From: an uncultured Pelagibacteraceae bacterium
Lineage (GTDB): Bacteria; Pseudomonadota; Alphaproteobacteria; Pelagibacterales; Pelagibacteraceae
Assembly (NCBI GenBank): GCA_902539195.1
Contig: CACBHZ010000001.1
Location: 38,655-102,654 of the forward strand
Direction: 5' to 3'
Length of the DNA stretch: 64,000 nt
Shown: positions 54,728 through 62,556 of the stretch, one piece after another
Numbering within the stretch: position 1 is the first letter of the stretch
How the letters are laid out: every line of letters begins with the position of its first letter
Made by a program: the position numbers and the translations under genes
Notes under the pieces: model-generated
What the model was told of the DNA's origin: nothing
Databases searched by the model: none
Seen by the model: only the letters and a program-made list of their open reading frames with translations

Positions 54728-55381
54728 TTGAAAAATAAGCTATCTTTTTCAATTTTTGTATACTTTTTTATTTTAGTTTTTTTGGCATTAGGTACTTGGC
54801 AAATTATAAGACTAAACTGGAAGCTTGATTTAATAAATTCAATCGACCAATCTTTAAAAAGTGATCCAGTAGAATTTAATGGAAGTAATCCAATTAACTT
54901 TAAAAAAATCAAATTTGAAGGAATATTAGATAATTCAAAAATAATTTATTTATATTCCTTAAATGAAAAAGGAGAGCCAGGATTTGACATTGTAAATCCA
55001 GTTAGTATTAACAATAAAAGCTATTTAATAAATCGGGGTTGGGTTCCAAGAGATTTTAAATCTAAAAAGTATGTTTCAAATGAAAGCAAATTTGAGGGAG
55101 TTTTAAAATTAAAAAGCAAATTTAATTATTTCAAGCCAGATAATGACGTAAATAAGAATTATTGGTTCACGCTTAAAGATGAAGATTTATTGACCTATAC
55201 AGGTAAAGAATTTTCTCCATTCATTATCAACAATATTAGCAAGCAGGAAGGAATTTATCCTCAGTCAAAACAAATTGGAGCCAATATTTCAAACAACCAC
55301 TTAAAGTATGCTCTTACATGGTTTTCATTAGCTGTTTCCATTTTTTTAATATATTTATATTTTAGAAAAAAAAATTACTGA
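54728..55381 (+). CDS. Surf1-family cytochrome oxidase assembly protein, TTG start
   Basis: Surf1/Shy1 proteins help insert heme a into subunit I. The 217-residue protein has two membrane helices (about 8-25 and 190-210) with a periplasmic domain between. YFFILVFLALGTWQIIRLNWK and the conserved LINRGWVPRDF are the family signatures. No ATG lies before the first helix, so I accept TTG at 54728, with GGGGAAG about 10 bases upstream. It overlaps the start of thrC by one base (TGATG). Confidence 0.9.
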   Translation: MKNKLSFSIFVYFFILVFLALGTWQIIRLNWKLDLINSIDQSLKSDPVEFNGSNPINFKKIKFEGILDNSKIIYLYSLNEKGEPGFDIVNPVSINNKSYLINRGWVPRDFKSKKYVSNESKFEGVLKLKSKFNYFKPDNDVNKNYWFTLKDEDLLTYTGKEFSPFIINNISKQEGIYPQSKQIGANISNNHLKYALTWFSLAVSIFLIYLYFRKKNY

Positions 55382-56754
55382 TGGAATATATAAGCACTAG
55401 AAATAATTCAGATCATTTTTCATTTAAAAACGTATTTCTGAAAGGCTTAGCTGATGATGGAGGCCTTTTTGTGCCAAAGTCAATCAAACCATTTACTAAA
55501 GATGAACTAAACAAACTAAGTAGTTTTAATTACAATGAATTAGCAGCCGAAATAATATTCCCATTTATTGGTGATTTTATGACTAAGGAAGAGTTAATTT
55601 CCACAGTATCAAAATCTTACTCAAATTTTAGAGCAGAAGATGTTGTAAAAATCTCTGATTTAGGAAATTTAAAAGTCTTAGAACTCTATCACGGCCCAAC
55701 TCTTGCTTTTAAAGATATTGCAATGCAATTAATAGGAAATTTCTATCAATATCACTTAGGAAATGAGCAAAAAAAAATTAATATTATTGTAGCAACATCA
55801 GGAGACACAGGTGCAGCTGCTATTGATGCTTTAAAAGGCAAAAAGAATTTAAATGTTTTTGTATTACATCCAAATAACAGGATTTCACCAGTGCAAAGAA
55901 GACTGATGACAATCCATGAAGAAAAAAATGTATTCAATATTGCTATTGAGGGAAATTTTGATGACTGTCAAAATCTGGTTAAAGCAATGTTTAATGATGA
56001 AAAATTTTCTAGCTCAATAAATATGTCAGGTGTTAATTCGATTAATTGGGCAAGAATTGTTGCTCAAGCTGTTTATTATTTTTATGCTTATTTTAAAATA
56101 GGTAATGGACAGCCTTTGTCTTTTTCTGTTCCGACTGGAAATTTTGGAGATATTTATGCTGGTTATTTAGCGAAGAAACTCGGTCTTCCAATTGATAAAC
56201 TTATTGTAGCTACAAACAAAAATGACATTCTTCATAGGGCAATTTCTGGTGGAGATTATACTCAAAAGAAAGTTGAGGAAACAAATACTCCTAGTATGGA
56301 TATCCAGATAGCAAGTAACTTTGAGAGACTTTTGTACGATGTCAAAGACTGCAATTCAGACGTTACAAAAGATGTGATGAGTAAAATAAAAAATAATACT
56401 TATCAAATTGACAATAGTGATTTAGATGAAATAAAAAAGAATTTTACATCTCAAATGTTAGATGAAAATGAAACTATCCAAATGATAAAAGATATAAATA
56501 AAGAATATAAAGTTGTAGTTGATCCACATACTGCAGTTGGAATTGGTGCTGCAAAAAAACTTGGATTAGAACAAAATTGTGTTGTTTTATCTACAGCACA
56601 CCCCAGTAAATTTCCAAAAGCAATTGAAGATGCAATCTCAAAAACTGAAAGTTTACCAGATAGTCTTAAATATGTTTATGATAGAGAAGAAAAATTTGAG
56701 GTTATTTCAAATGATATAAATAAAGTTAAAGAATACATAATAAACTCAATATGA
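55381..56754 (+). CDS. thrC: threonine synthase
   Basis: ThrC makes threonine from O-phosphohomoserine. The 457-residue PLP enzyme opens with MEYISTRNNSDHFSFKNVFLKGLADDGGLFVP. It has the PLP lysine in HGPTLAFKDIAMQ (about 111) and TSGDTGAAAIDALKG. The length and the order of motifs are of the E. coli type. It follows surf1 in many alphaproteobacterial genomes. Its partner thrB is nearby on the opposite strand (57689-58654). The end overlaps the peroxiredoxin start by 4 bases (ATGA). Confidence 0.96.
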   Translation: MEYISTRNNSDHFSFKNVFLKGLADDGGLFVPKSIKPFTKDELNKLSSFNYNELAAEIIFPFIGDFMTKEELISTVSKSYSNFRAEDVVKISDLGNLKVLELYHGPTLAFKDIAMQLIGNFYQYHLGNEQKKINIIVATSGDTGAAAIDALKGKKNLNVFVLHPNNRISPVQRRLMTIHEEKNVFNIAIEGNFDDCQNLVKAMFNDEKFSSSINMSGVNSINWARIVAQAVYYFYAYFKIGNGQPLSFSVPTGNFGDIYAGYLAKKLGLPIDKLIVATNKNDILHRAISGGDYTQKKVEETNTPSMDIQIASNFERLLYDVKDCNSDVTKDVMSKIKNNTYQIDNSDLDEIKKNFTSQMLDENETIQMIKDINKEYKVVVDPHTAVGIGAAKKLGLEQNCVVLSTAHPSKFPKAIEDAISKTESLPDSLKYVYDREEKFEVISNDINKVKEYIINSI

Positions 56755-57236
56755 AATTAAAAATAAAAGATCAAATCCCAGATATAGAAATTTTTCATCT
56801 AATAGATGGTGAACCACAAACTAGCAAAATTAGAGATATTTTAGGAAATGGCAAAGTAGTGTTGTTTGGATTACCTGGAGCTTTTACTTCAACTTGTTCA
56901 AAACTCCATCTTCCTGGCTATGTAGCTAATACTGATAAAATAAAAGCTAAAGGAATAGATAATATATTTTGTTTATCTGTAAATGATCCATTTGTTATGA
57001 ATGCTTGGGGAGAAGCAAACAATGCAGCTGGCAAAATTACAATGTTGTCAGATCCTTATCTATTATTTACGAAAGCAATTGGTGCTGAAGTAGATAGAAA
57101 TTCAAAAGGAATGGGTATTCGTTCAAATCGTTACGCGATGGTTATTCAAAACTTAGAAGTGATTGATATTCAAGTTGAGAAAGAGACTAAACAATGCGGT
57201 TTATCTTCAGCAGAGGGTATTTTGGATTTATTATAA
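56751..57236 (+). CDS. peroxiredoxin (Prx5-like)
   Basis: This 161-residue AhpC/TSA-fold protein has the peroxidatic cysteine in PGAFTSTCSKLHLP (Cys49), the Prx5/PMP20 motif form, and a second candidate cysteine in KQCGLSSAEG near the C terminus, which could be the resolving one. LSVNDPFVMNAWGEAN is also conserved in this group. Prx5 enzymes reduce peroxides with thioredoxin or glutathione. It is translated with thrC through the ATGA overlap and ends the cox-thrC gene run. No signal peptide is present. Confidence 0.92.
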   Translation: MKLKIKDQIPDIEIFHLIDGEPQTSKIRDILGNGKVVLFGLPGAFTSTCSKLHLPGYVANTDKIKAKGIDNIFCLSVNDPFVMNAWGEANNAAGKITMLSDPYLLFTKAIGAEVDRNSKGMGIRSNRYAMVIQNLEVIDIQVEKETKQCGLSSAEGILDLL

Positions 57237-57266
57237 TTAGTAGGGCAGTTCTGTTACCAGGTGTAG

Positions 57267-57689
57267 CTAAATTGTTGCAGAAGACCTTGCTAATAAATCG
57301 ACTTCATTATTAAGTTTGTCTGTTGAATGTGCTTTTACCCAACTCCATTTAATCTCAAATGTATTTGATAGGTTATCTAATTCTGTCCAAAGTTCTTTAT
57401 TCTTAACTTCTTTTTTATTTGCTGTTTTCCAACCATTTTTTTTCCAATTATGTATCCATTCTGTTATTCCAGATTTTACATATTTAGAATCTGTAAATAT
57501 TTGAACCTTGCTTCCTTTTGGAATTTTTTTTAAAGCTTTAATGGGGGCAAGTAATTCCATTTGATTATTTGTTGTTTCTTTTTTGCTTCCTTTAATTTGA
57601 GTTTTCTTTCCATTTTCAATAATAATTGCAGCCCAACCACCATTTCCTGGATTTCCAATACATGAACCATCTGTGTAGATTTTAATCAT
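57267..57689 (-). CDS. rnhA: ribonuclease HI
   Basis: RNase HI cuts RNA in RNA-DNA hybrids. The 140-residue protein starts MIKIYTDGSCIGNPGNGGW at ATG 57689 (the preceding TTG gives one extra residue only). The catalytic acids are Asp in YTDGSC, Glu in TNNQMELLAP, Asp in IFTDSKYV and Asp in NNEVDLLAR, and the His is in VKAHSTDK. The length is normal. It is the last gene of the ispH-thrB-rnhA block, a common alphaproteobacterial order. Its start overlaps the thrB stop by one base. Confidence 0.96.
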   Translation of the reverse strand: MIKIYTDGSCIGNPGNGGWAAIIIENGKKTQIKGSKKETTNNQMELLAPIKALKKIPKGSKVQIFTDSKYVKSGITEWIHNWKKNGWKTANKKEVKNKELWTELDNLSNTFEIKWSWVKAHSTDKLNNEVDLLARSSATI

Positions 57690-58654
57690 CAAGAATAATC
57701 CTTAAATGAACTTAGATTTCTATGAAAGTTTAATTTATCTATATACTCTCTTGGATCTTTAATCTTAATGATAGCATTTTTAGGAGTATTTAAATAATCA
57801 TAAGATCTAGTTAAAAGATATCTTAAAGCCGATCCTCTACACAAAGTATTTAAATTTCTTTTTTCTATCTCACTTAATTTTCTAACTGATTGGTAGCCCT
57901 TTAATAAATTTGAAGATCTTTTTTTATCTAATACAAATTTTCTATTTTTCTTTTTAAAGCATAAAGCATTAATACAGGTTGCTAATTCATAAGATAAATA
58001 ATCATTAGCTGAAAAATAAAAATCTATAAATCCATGAAATTTACCTTTATTGAAAAAAATATTATCAATAAATAGATCGCTATGAATTATTCCATTTGGC
58101 ATTTTTTTAGGCCATTTTTTTTTGAGATCTTTCAAATCATCTTTCATTAAATCTTTTAGGTTTTTTGACAATTTATTAATTTTATTGTCTATTTTATTCA
58201 GAATTGATCCCCATGAATTAATAGATAGAGAATTTTTTCTATATAATTTTAATTTTTTTGAAGCCTCATGAAGTAGTGCTGCATTTTTTCCAACTATAAA
58301 ACAATCTTTACTATTTAGTTTATCTTTATCTTTTCCTTCTAAGAAACTGACAATACAAGCTTTTTTATTTTTTAAATTAAATAAATATTTGCCTTTTTCG
58401 TCTTTTATAGGAATTGGACATTTTACTTTTAATCTAGATAGACCAGACATAAGATTTACAAAAAATGGGAGATCTTTTTTTTGAACTCTTTTTTCATAAA
58501 TAGTTAAAATGTATTTGTTTTTCTTTGTCTTCAAAAGGAAGTTGGTATTTTCAATACCTTTTTTTATACCTGAATAATTTATAATTTTTCCAATATTATA
58601 TTTTTTCTCGATAAATTTTATCTGCCTATTATTAATTTTAGTATAAACAGCCAT
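57689..58654 (-). CDS. thrB: homoserine kinase (ThrB type II, APH fold)
   Basis: This 321-residue protein phosphorylates homoserine. It is of the aminoglycoside-phosphotransferase fold, not the GHMP fold of E. coli ThrB: the catalytic loop is GIIHSDLFIDNIFF and the metal site is GFIDFYFSANDYL. NTNFLLKTKKNKYILTIYEKR is the phosphate-loop equivalent. This ThrB2 form is typical of alphaproteobacteria. Together with thrC on the other strand it completes homoserine to threonine. It overlaps ispH by one base upstream (TAATG). Confidence 0.93.
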   Translation of the reverse strand: MAVYTKINNRQIKFIEKKYNIGKIINYSGIKKGIENTNFLLKTKKNKYILTIYEKRVQKKDLPFFVNLMSGLSRLKVKCPIPIKDEKGKYLFNLKNKKACIVSFLEGKDKDKLNSKDCFIVGKNAALLHEASKKLKLYRKNSLSINSWGSILNKIDNKINKLSKNLKDLMKDDLKDLKKKWPKKMPNGIIHSDLFIDNIFFNKGKFHGFIDFYFSANDYLSYELATCINALCFKKKNRKFVLDKKRSSNLLKGYQSVRKLSEIEKRNLNTLCRGSALRYLLTRSYDYLNTPKNAIIKIKDPREYIDKLNFHRNLSSFKDYS

Positions 58655-59598
58655 TAATTTAATTTTCCAGGGATTTTAAAAGTAATATTTTCCTTTACGA
58701 TTTCAACTTCTTCAATGCTAACTGTAAATTGATCTTTTAACTCTGCTATAAATTTTTCAACAAGTATTTCTGGTGCTGAAGCACCTGATGAAATTCCAAT
58801 TGTGTTACATTCTTTAATCTTATCTATTGGCACTGGACTTTCAGAGTGTATTAACTCTGCAGAATTGCAACCAGAGTTTTTAGCAACCTCAACTAATCTT
58901 ACAGAGTTAGATGAATTTCTACTTCCAATTACAAAAAACATATCACATTTATCTGCTATTTCTTTAACTGCGGATTGTCTATTTGTTGTTGCATAACATA
59001 TGTCATCTTTTTTAGGCTCTTTAATATCTGGGAATTTTGATTTTAGAGCTGCAATTATATCTTTGGTATCATCTACAGAGAGTGTTGTTTGAGTTATGAA
59101 AGATAGATGTTTATTAGAAATATTTTCATACTTATTTGCATCCTCAATATTTTCAATCAAATCTATCGAACCTTTTGGCAATTGACCCATAGTTCCTATG
59201 ACTTCTGGATGATTTTTATGACCTATTAATAATATATGATGTCCTTGTTTATTTAAGTTTTCTGCTTCTCTATGAACTTTAGATACTAGAGGACACGTAG
59301 CATCTACAAACATCATATTTAAATTAGACGCTTCCTCTGGAACAGATTTTGGAACCCCATGTGCTGAGAATATAACTGGTCTCGATTTATCTTTAATCTC
59401 ATCTAATTCTTCAACAAATATTGCTCCAATCTTTTTTAAACTTTCTACAACATGTTTATTATGTACAATTTCGTGTCTTACATAAACTGGAGCACCAAAT
59501 TTATCTATACTCTTTTTTACAATTTCAATTGCTCTATCAACTCCTGCACAAAATCCTCTTGGTGCAGCTAAATAAATTTTTAAATTTTTGTTACTCAT
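58654..59598 (-). CDS. ispH: 4-hydroxy-3-methylbut-2-enyl diphosphate reductase
   Basis: IspH makes IPP and DMAPP, the last step of the MEP pathway. The 314-residue iron-sulfur enzyme has its three cluster cysteines in APRGFCAGVDRAIEIV, DATCPLVSKVH and DDICYATTNRQ. HGVPKSVPEEA and a conserved SGASAPE segment complete the pattern. The start at ATG 59598 (MSNKN) is favoured because an AAAAGGA ribosome binding site stands just upstream; ATG 59604 is the alternative. Directly upstream lie the retinal pathway genes, so precursor supply and carotenoid synthesis share a transcript. Confidence 0.95.
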   Translation of the reverse strand: MSNKNLKIYLAAPRGFCAGVDRAIEIVKKSIDKFGAPVYVRHEIVHNKHVVESLKKIGAIFVEELDEIKDKSRPVIFSAHGVPKSVPEEASNLNMMFVDATCPLVSKVHREAENLNKQGHHILLIGHKNHPEVIGTMGQLPKGSIDLIENIEDANKYENISNKHLSFITQTTLSVDDTKDIIAALKSKFPDIKEPKKDDICYATTNRQSAVKEIADKCDMFFVIGSRNSSNSVRLVEVAKNSGCNSAELIHSESPVPIDKIKECNTIGISSGASAPEILVEKFIAELKDQFTVSIEEVEIVKENITFKIPGKLN

Positions 59599-59761
59599 TT
59601 TCATCCTTTTTAAAAAACGGAATTAAAAATACTATACAAGCAATAAAAAAAAATAGGCTTCCAAACATGGCCCAAAAACTTCCTACACTCGAGATGATGA
59701 AACCAATTGAAGATATAATGAACAATATCCATCCAATTAGATTTATAGTTTTATTTTTCAT
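59591..59761 (-). CDS. 56-residue two-helix membrane protein between blh and ispH
   Basis: This frame of 56 codons overlaps the blh stop by ATGA at its start (59761) and the ispH start at its end (the TAA, 59591-59593, is just inside ispH). Coupling on both sides makes it a likely real gene. The product has a short basic start (MKNKTINLIG), two hydrophobic segments (about WILFIISSIGFIISSVGSF and about MFGSLFFFIACIVFLIPFF), and an acidic end (KKDENE). It carries no known motif and I do not recognise the family. Its position suggests a membrane role tied to retinal or carotenoid handling, which is inference. Confidence 0.75.
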   Translation of the reverse strand: MKNKTINLIGWILFIISSIGFIISSVGSFWAMFGSLFFFIACIVFLIPFFKKDENE

Positions 59762-60651
59762 TTTTTTTCTACCATGAATTCAAGTAAAATATGAGGAAAG
59801 GTCAATGAAGCCAATCCAACAAATATTATTTTAATAATACTTTCATCTATACCAAATTTTTCTGAAATAAAATAAAAAACAATTAAATACATTATTGCTG
59901 TAATTACTGTAAGTGGAATAATTTTTCGTAAAAAAATAGGAAATCCTTTCATCAAATTTTTATTAATTTCGCTAATTAAACTTAGTGAGTGTCTTATAGA
60001 ATGAAGAAAGCAGAAATAAATTGTAAAAGCCAATATAGGATTAAAAAAATAGTTTAAAATAATTATTGAAAAACTATCTAAAAAGAGAATTGATCTTAAA
60101 TCATTATTATTACCTCTATATATAAGAAAATTACTTAGCACTGATAATATAACTAAAGGAATTAAAAAATTGTTAGCCACAATATTTTCGTCTATTGAAA
60201 AGTTTAACATTTTAAAAATTTCGATTGTCTCAGCTTTATGAAACAGTAAGGGTGCTGAAATAACTAATGATCCTTTAATGAAATAAAAAATTTCTAAAAA
60301 ATTAGCATTTTTTGTTTCGATAAAGTCACTATCCTCTTTGCCAAAATGATATGCTGCAACTATTAAAAAAAGCGAAAGCAACAATATTGGACTTAAAATC
60401 CAAATTAAAATAACAAAAATAGCAATACCTAAATAAGTTATATAGAACACTTCTGTATTTTTAATTTTATAAATTTTTAAAAGTTTTTTACCCTTTTCAT
60501 GATCCAGCGCACCGTGAGAGATACCAATTGTAAGAATTAAAAAAAAACTAAAAAGTATAAACGAATTATCTCTCAATACCTCAAAAGCAGAAAAAAAAAT
60601 ACAAATATTAAAAAAAATAATAGAATGAAAAAAATTTATTTTGTTGATCAT
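59758..60651 (-). CDS. blh: beta-carotene 15,15'-dioxygenase (Brp/Blh family)
   Basis: Blh cleaves beta-carotene into two retinals. The 297-residue membrane protein has about eight or nine helices and the histidines typical of the family: GISHGALDHEKGKK, VAAYHFGKEDSDF and CFLHSIRHSLSLI. They are thought to bind iron. The gene follows crtY with a one-base overlap (TAATG) in the classic crtI-crtB-crtY-blh order of retinal synthesis clusters in marine bacteria that have proteorhodopsin. No rhodopsin gene is in the window. It is A/T-rich, like its neighbours. Confidence 0.93.
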   Translation of the reverse strand: MINKINFFHSIIFFNICIFFSAFEVLRDNSFILFSFFLILTIGISHGALDHEKGKKLLKIYKIKNTEVFYITYLGIAIFVILIWILSPILLLSLFLIVAAYHFGKEDSDFIETKNANFLEIFYFIKGSLVISAPLLFHKAETIEIFKMLNFSIDENIVANNFLIPLVILSVLSNFLIYRGNNNDLRSILFLDSFSIIILNYFFNPILAFTIYFCFLHSIRHSLSLISEINKNLMKGFPIFLRKIIPLTVITAIMYLIVFYFISEKFGIDESIIKIIFVGLASLTFPHILLEFMVEKK

Positions 60652-61718
60652 TATTTAAATACAGCTTTAATAAAAATCCATTTTGGCATCTTTAATATAA
60701 TGGATAAGTCCTCGAAAATATTACTTTTATTGGAAAGGAAATTTATTACTGTTTTTGACTTGCTTTTAAACATTTTGAAGAAAATATTTGGCATGATTTC
60801 CGGCTTTTCAGCTAGGACTTTCAAAAAAACATTATCTAAAAACTTATACTTACTTTTTATATTGAAAGCTCTAGTTTGGGTTATTTTATCAATGTTTTGG
60901 GTAATATATTCTGCTTGTTCTTGGATATTTAGGAAAGTATAGCCAGTACTCAAACGCGTCATACCTCCTGCAGTTCCAATATTTACAGTATTTTTGTCGT
61001 TTTGAAATTTTGGATAAAATAATGGTATAGCCCCAACTTCTTTATAATTAATTTTATATTTTTTTAATTTTAAAGTGTTTTCGATGTAATCAGTAATTTG
61101 TTTATCATAATCTTTTTCACTATCATCTTCCATTTTTGAAAGCCACGTAGTTTCGATTAAAGCTGATTTTTTTGAGTAGGGTAGTGTATAGAAAAAATGA
61201 ACACTTTTTTTTTGATCACAATCAAAGTCCATTAAATTCATTATTTGATCATCAAAAAAATCTTTTTCAGTTTCAATCTCAACACCTTGAAAGTGTTGCC
61301 ATAAATTAGAATCTTTATTCTCAAGATTTGGCAAACTGTTAAATAAAATTGCGTTTTCTGTATTTACTTCACTAATATCTTTAAAGAATTGAATATTAGG
61401 ATTTTTATTGATTTTATTTAAAATTTTTTTGTAGAATAGTCCACTGTCAATACTTTCATAAGGAGTTTCTTTACAATCTTTATATTCAATATTTCCTTTA
61501 AAATTGATTGTAAAATCTTTCCATCTTTTTTTTACACAGTCATCAAATTTGTGAGGTACAGTTTTCCAATATGACCAGGTTTTATCTCTTTTATATTCAT
61601 CTCTTTTTTCAATAATTGCTAAAGTCTTACTTTTAAGTTTATCGTGATACTCTAACTCGTAAGCCAATGTTAAGCCTGCACAGCCGCCACCAATAATTAT
61701 GTAGTCAAAATCTTTCAT
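60651..61718 (-). CDS. crtY: lycopene beta-cyclase (CrtY type)
   Basis: CrtY closes both ends of lycopene to make beta-carotene. I start it at ATG 61718 (MKDFDYIIIGGGCAGLTLAY), where the dinucleotide-binding GGGCAG stands as expected at the N terminus. A TTG three codons further out is unlikely. The 355-residue protein has DKTWSYWKTVPHKFDDCV and IGTAGGMTRLSTGYTF, two signatures of the CrtY/CrtL group. It lies between crtB (14-base overlap) and blh (one-base overlap). Its antisense strand has an open frame of 105 codons that I treat as a shadow. Confidence 0.92.
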   Translation of the reverse strand: MKDFDYIIIGGGCAGLTLAYELEYHDKLKSKTLAIIEKRDEYKRDKTWSYWKTVPHKFDDCVKKRWKDFTINFKGNIEYKDCKETPYESIDSGLFYKKILNKINKNPNIQFFKDISEVNTENAILFNSLPNLENKDSNLWQHFQGVEIETEKDFFDDQIMNLMDFDCDQKKSVHFFYTLPYSKKSALIETTWLSKMEDDSEKDYDKQITDYIENTLKLKKYKINYKEVGAIPLFYPKFQNDKNTVNIGTAGGMTRLSTGYTFLNIQEQAEYITQNIDKITQTRAFNIKSKYKFLDNVFLKVLAEKPEIMPNIFFKMFKSKSKTVINFLSNKSNIFEDLSIILKMPKWIFIKAVFK

Positions 61719-62556
61719 GATACTCAATATCTTGCATTATTATCTCATGCTCTTTTATTGTAAGTTTTTTATCTTCCTTTACAAAATATAATTTAATTAA
61801 ATCACCAATAGATAGCAAGGTATGTAAGACTTTTCCCAAATTGTTTACATAAATTTTTCCTGATTTATTATATTTTTCTAAGTTTCCTTTTTTTAAGATT
61901 TCATTTCCAATTTGTCTATATACTCGTCTTGCAACCAAAATCGAAAATCTTAAAAAGAATGGAATTTTTTTAATTGATATAAAAGAATTATTATAAAATT
62001 TGTCAGCGATTTTTAGAATTCTTTTAATTTCATCAAAATTCTTTTTTATATAAAACCTATTATTGCTTTCATCTTCAATAACATCTCTTGAAATATTAGT
62101 TAATTGCATTGCAATACCTAAGTCAATCGCTCCTAAAAGTGCTGATCTTTCTTTGACATTTAAAATTTTTGCCATCATTAATCCAACTGTTCCAGCCACT
62201 CTATATGAATAAACATATAGATCTTTGTCAGTGTTCATTTCTACTTTTGATTTTATATCAGCCTCGACTCCATCGAATAAATCATCAATTATTTTCGGGG
62301 ATATTTCAAATTTATTTATTAAAGCCCACATATTTTTAATTATTTGGTTATTTTCATTTTTTAATTTGAAATCTTCTTTAAAAGTATTGAAATTTTTTAA
62401 TTTCGTATCAAGATCACCTTTTTCATCTGCTATATTGTCTATGTATCTACAAAAATCGTACAAATTAGAACATTCAGAGTAGACTTGTTTTGGTAAAAAG
62501 AAACCTGCCCAATTAAAAGATTTAGCGTATATCGACAAATAATTTTGTTCATTCAT
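61705..62556 (-). CDS. crtB: phytoene synthase
   Basis: CrtB joins two geranylgeranyl diphosphates to phytoene. The 283-residue protein has the two aspartate-rich sites: DFCRYIDNIADEKGD near residue 30 and QLTNISRDVIEDESNNRFYI near 150. VAGTVGLMMAKIL and the start KSFNWAGFFLP also fit the squalene/phytoene synthase family. The length is normal. It is coupled to crtI by a one-base overlap upstream. The required crtE-type GGPP synthase is not inside the window and may lie just beyond the right edge. Confidence 0.94.
   Translation of the reverse strand: MNEQNYLSIYAKSFNWAGFFLPKQVYSECSNLYDFCRYIDNIADEKGDLDTKLKNFNTFKEDFKLKNENNQIIKNMWALINKFEISPKIIDDLFDGVEADIKSKVEMNTDKDLYVYSYRVAGTVGLMMAKILNVKERSALLGAIDLGIAMQLTNISRDVIEDESNNRFYIKKNFDEIKRILKIADKFYNNSFISIKKIPFFLRFSILVARRVYRQIGNEILKKGNLEKYNKSGKIYVNNLGKVLHTLLSIGDLIKLYFVKEDKKLTIKEHEIIMQDIEYHERF

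Noticed and set aside
57237..57266. Terminator between the peroxiredoxin and rnhA genes
   Set aside because: The 30-base gap between these convergent genes shows no inverted repeat followed by a T-run.
60625..60942. Plus-strand open frame of 105 codons opposite the start of blh and the end of crtY
   Set aside because: It is antisense to two well-supported coding genes, has no ribosome binding site and shows no recognisable domain; its hydrophobic and lysine content mirrors the genes on the other strand.
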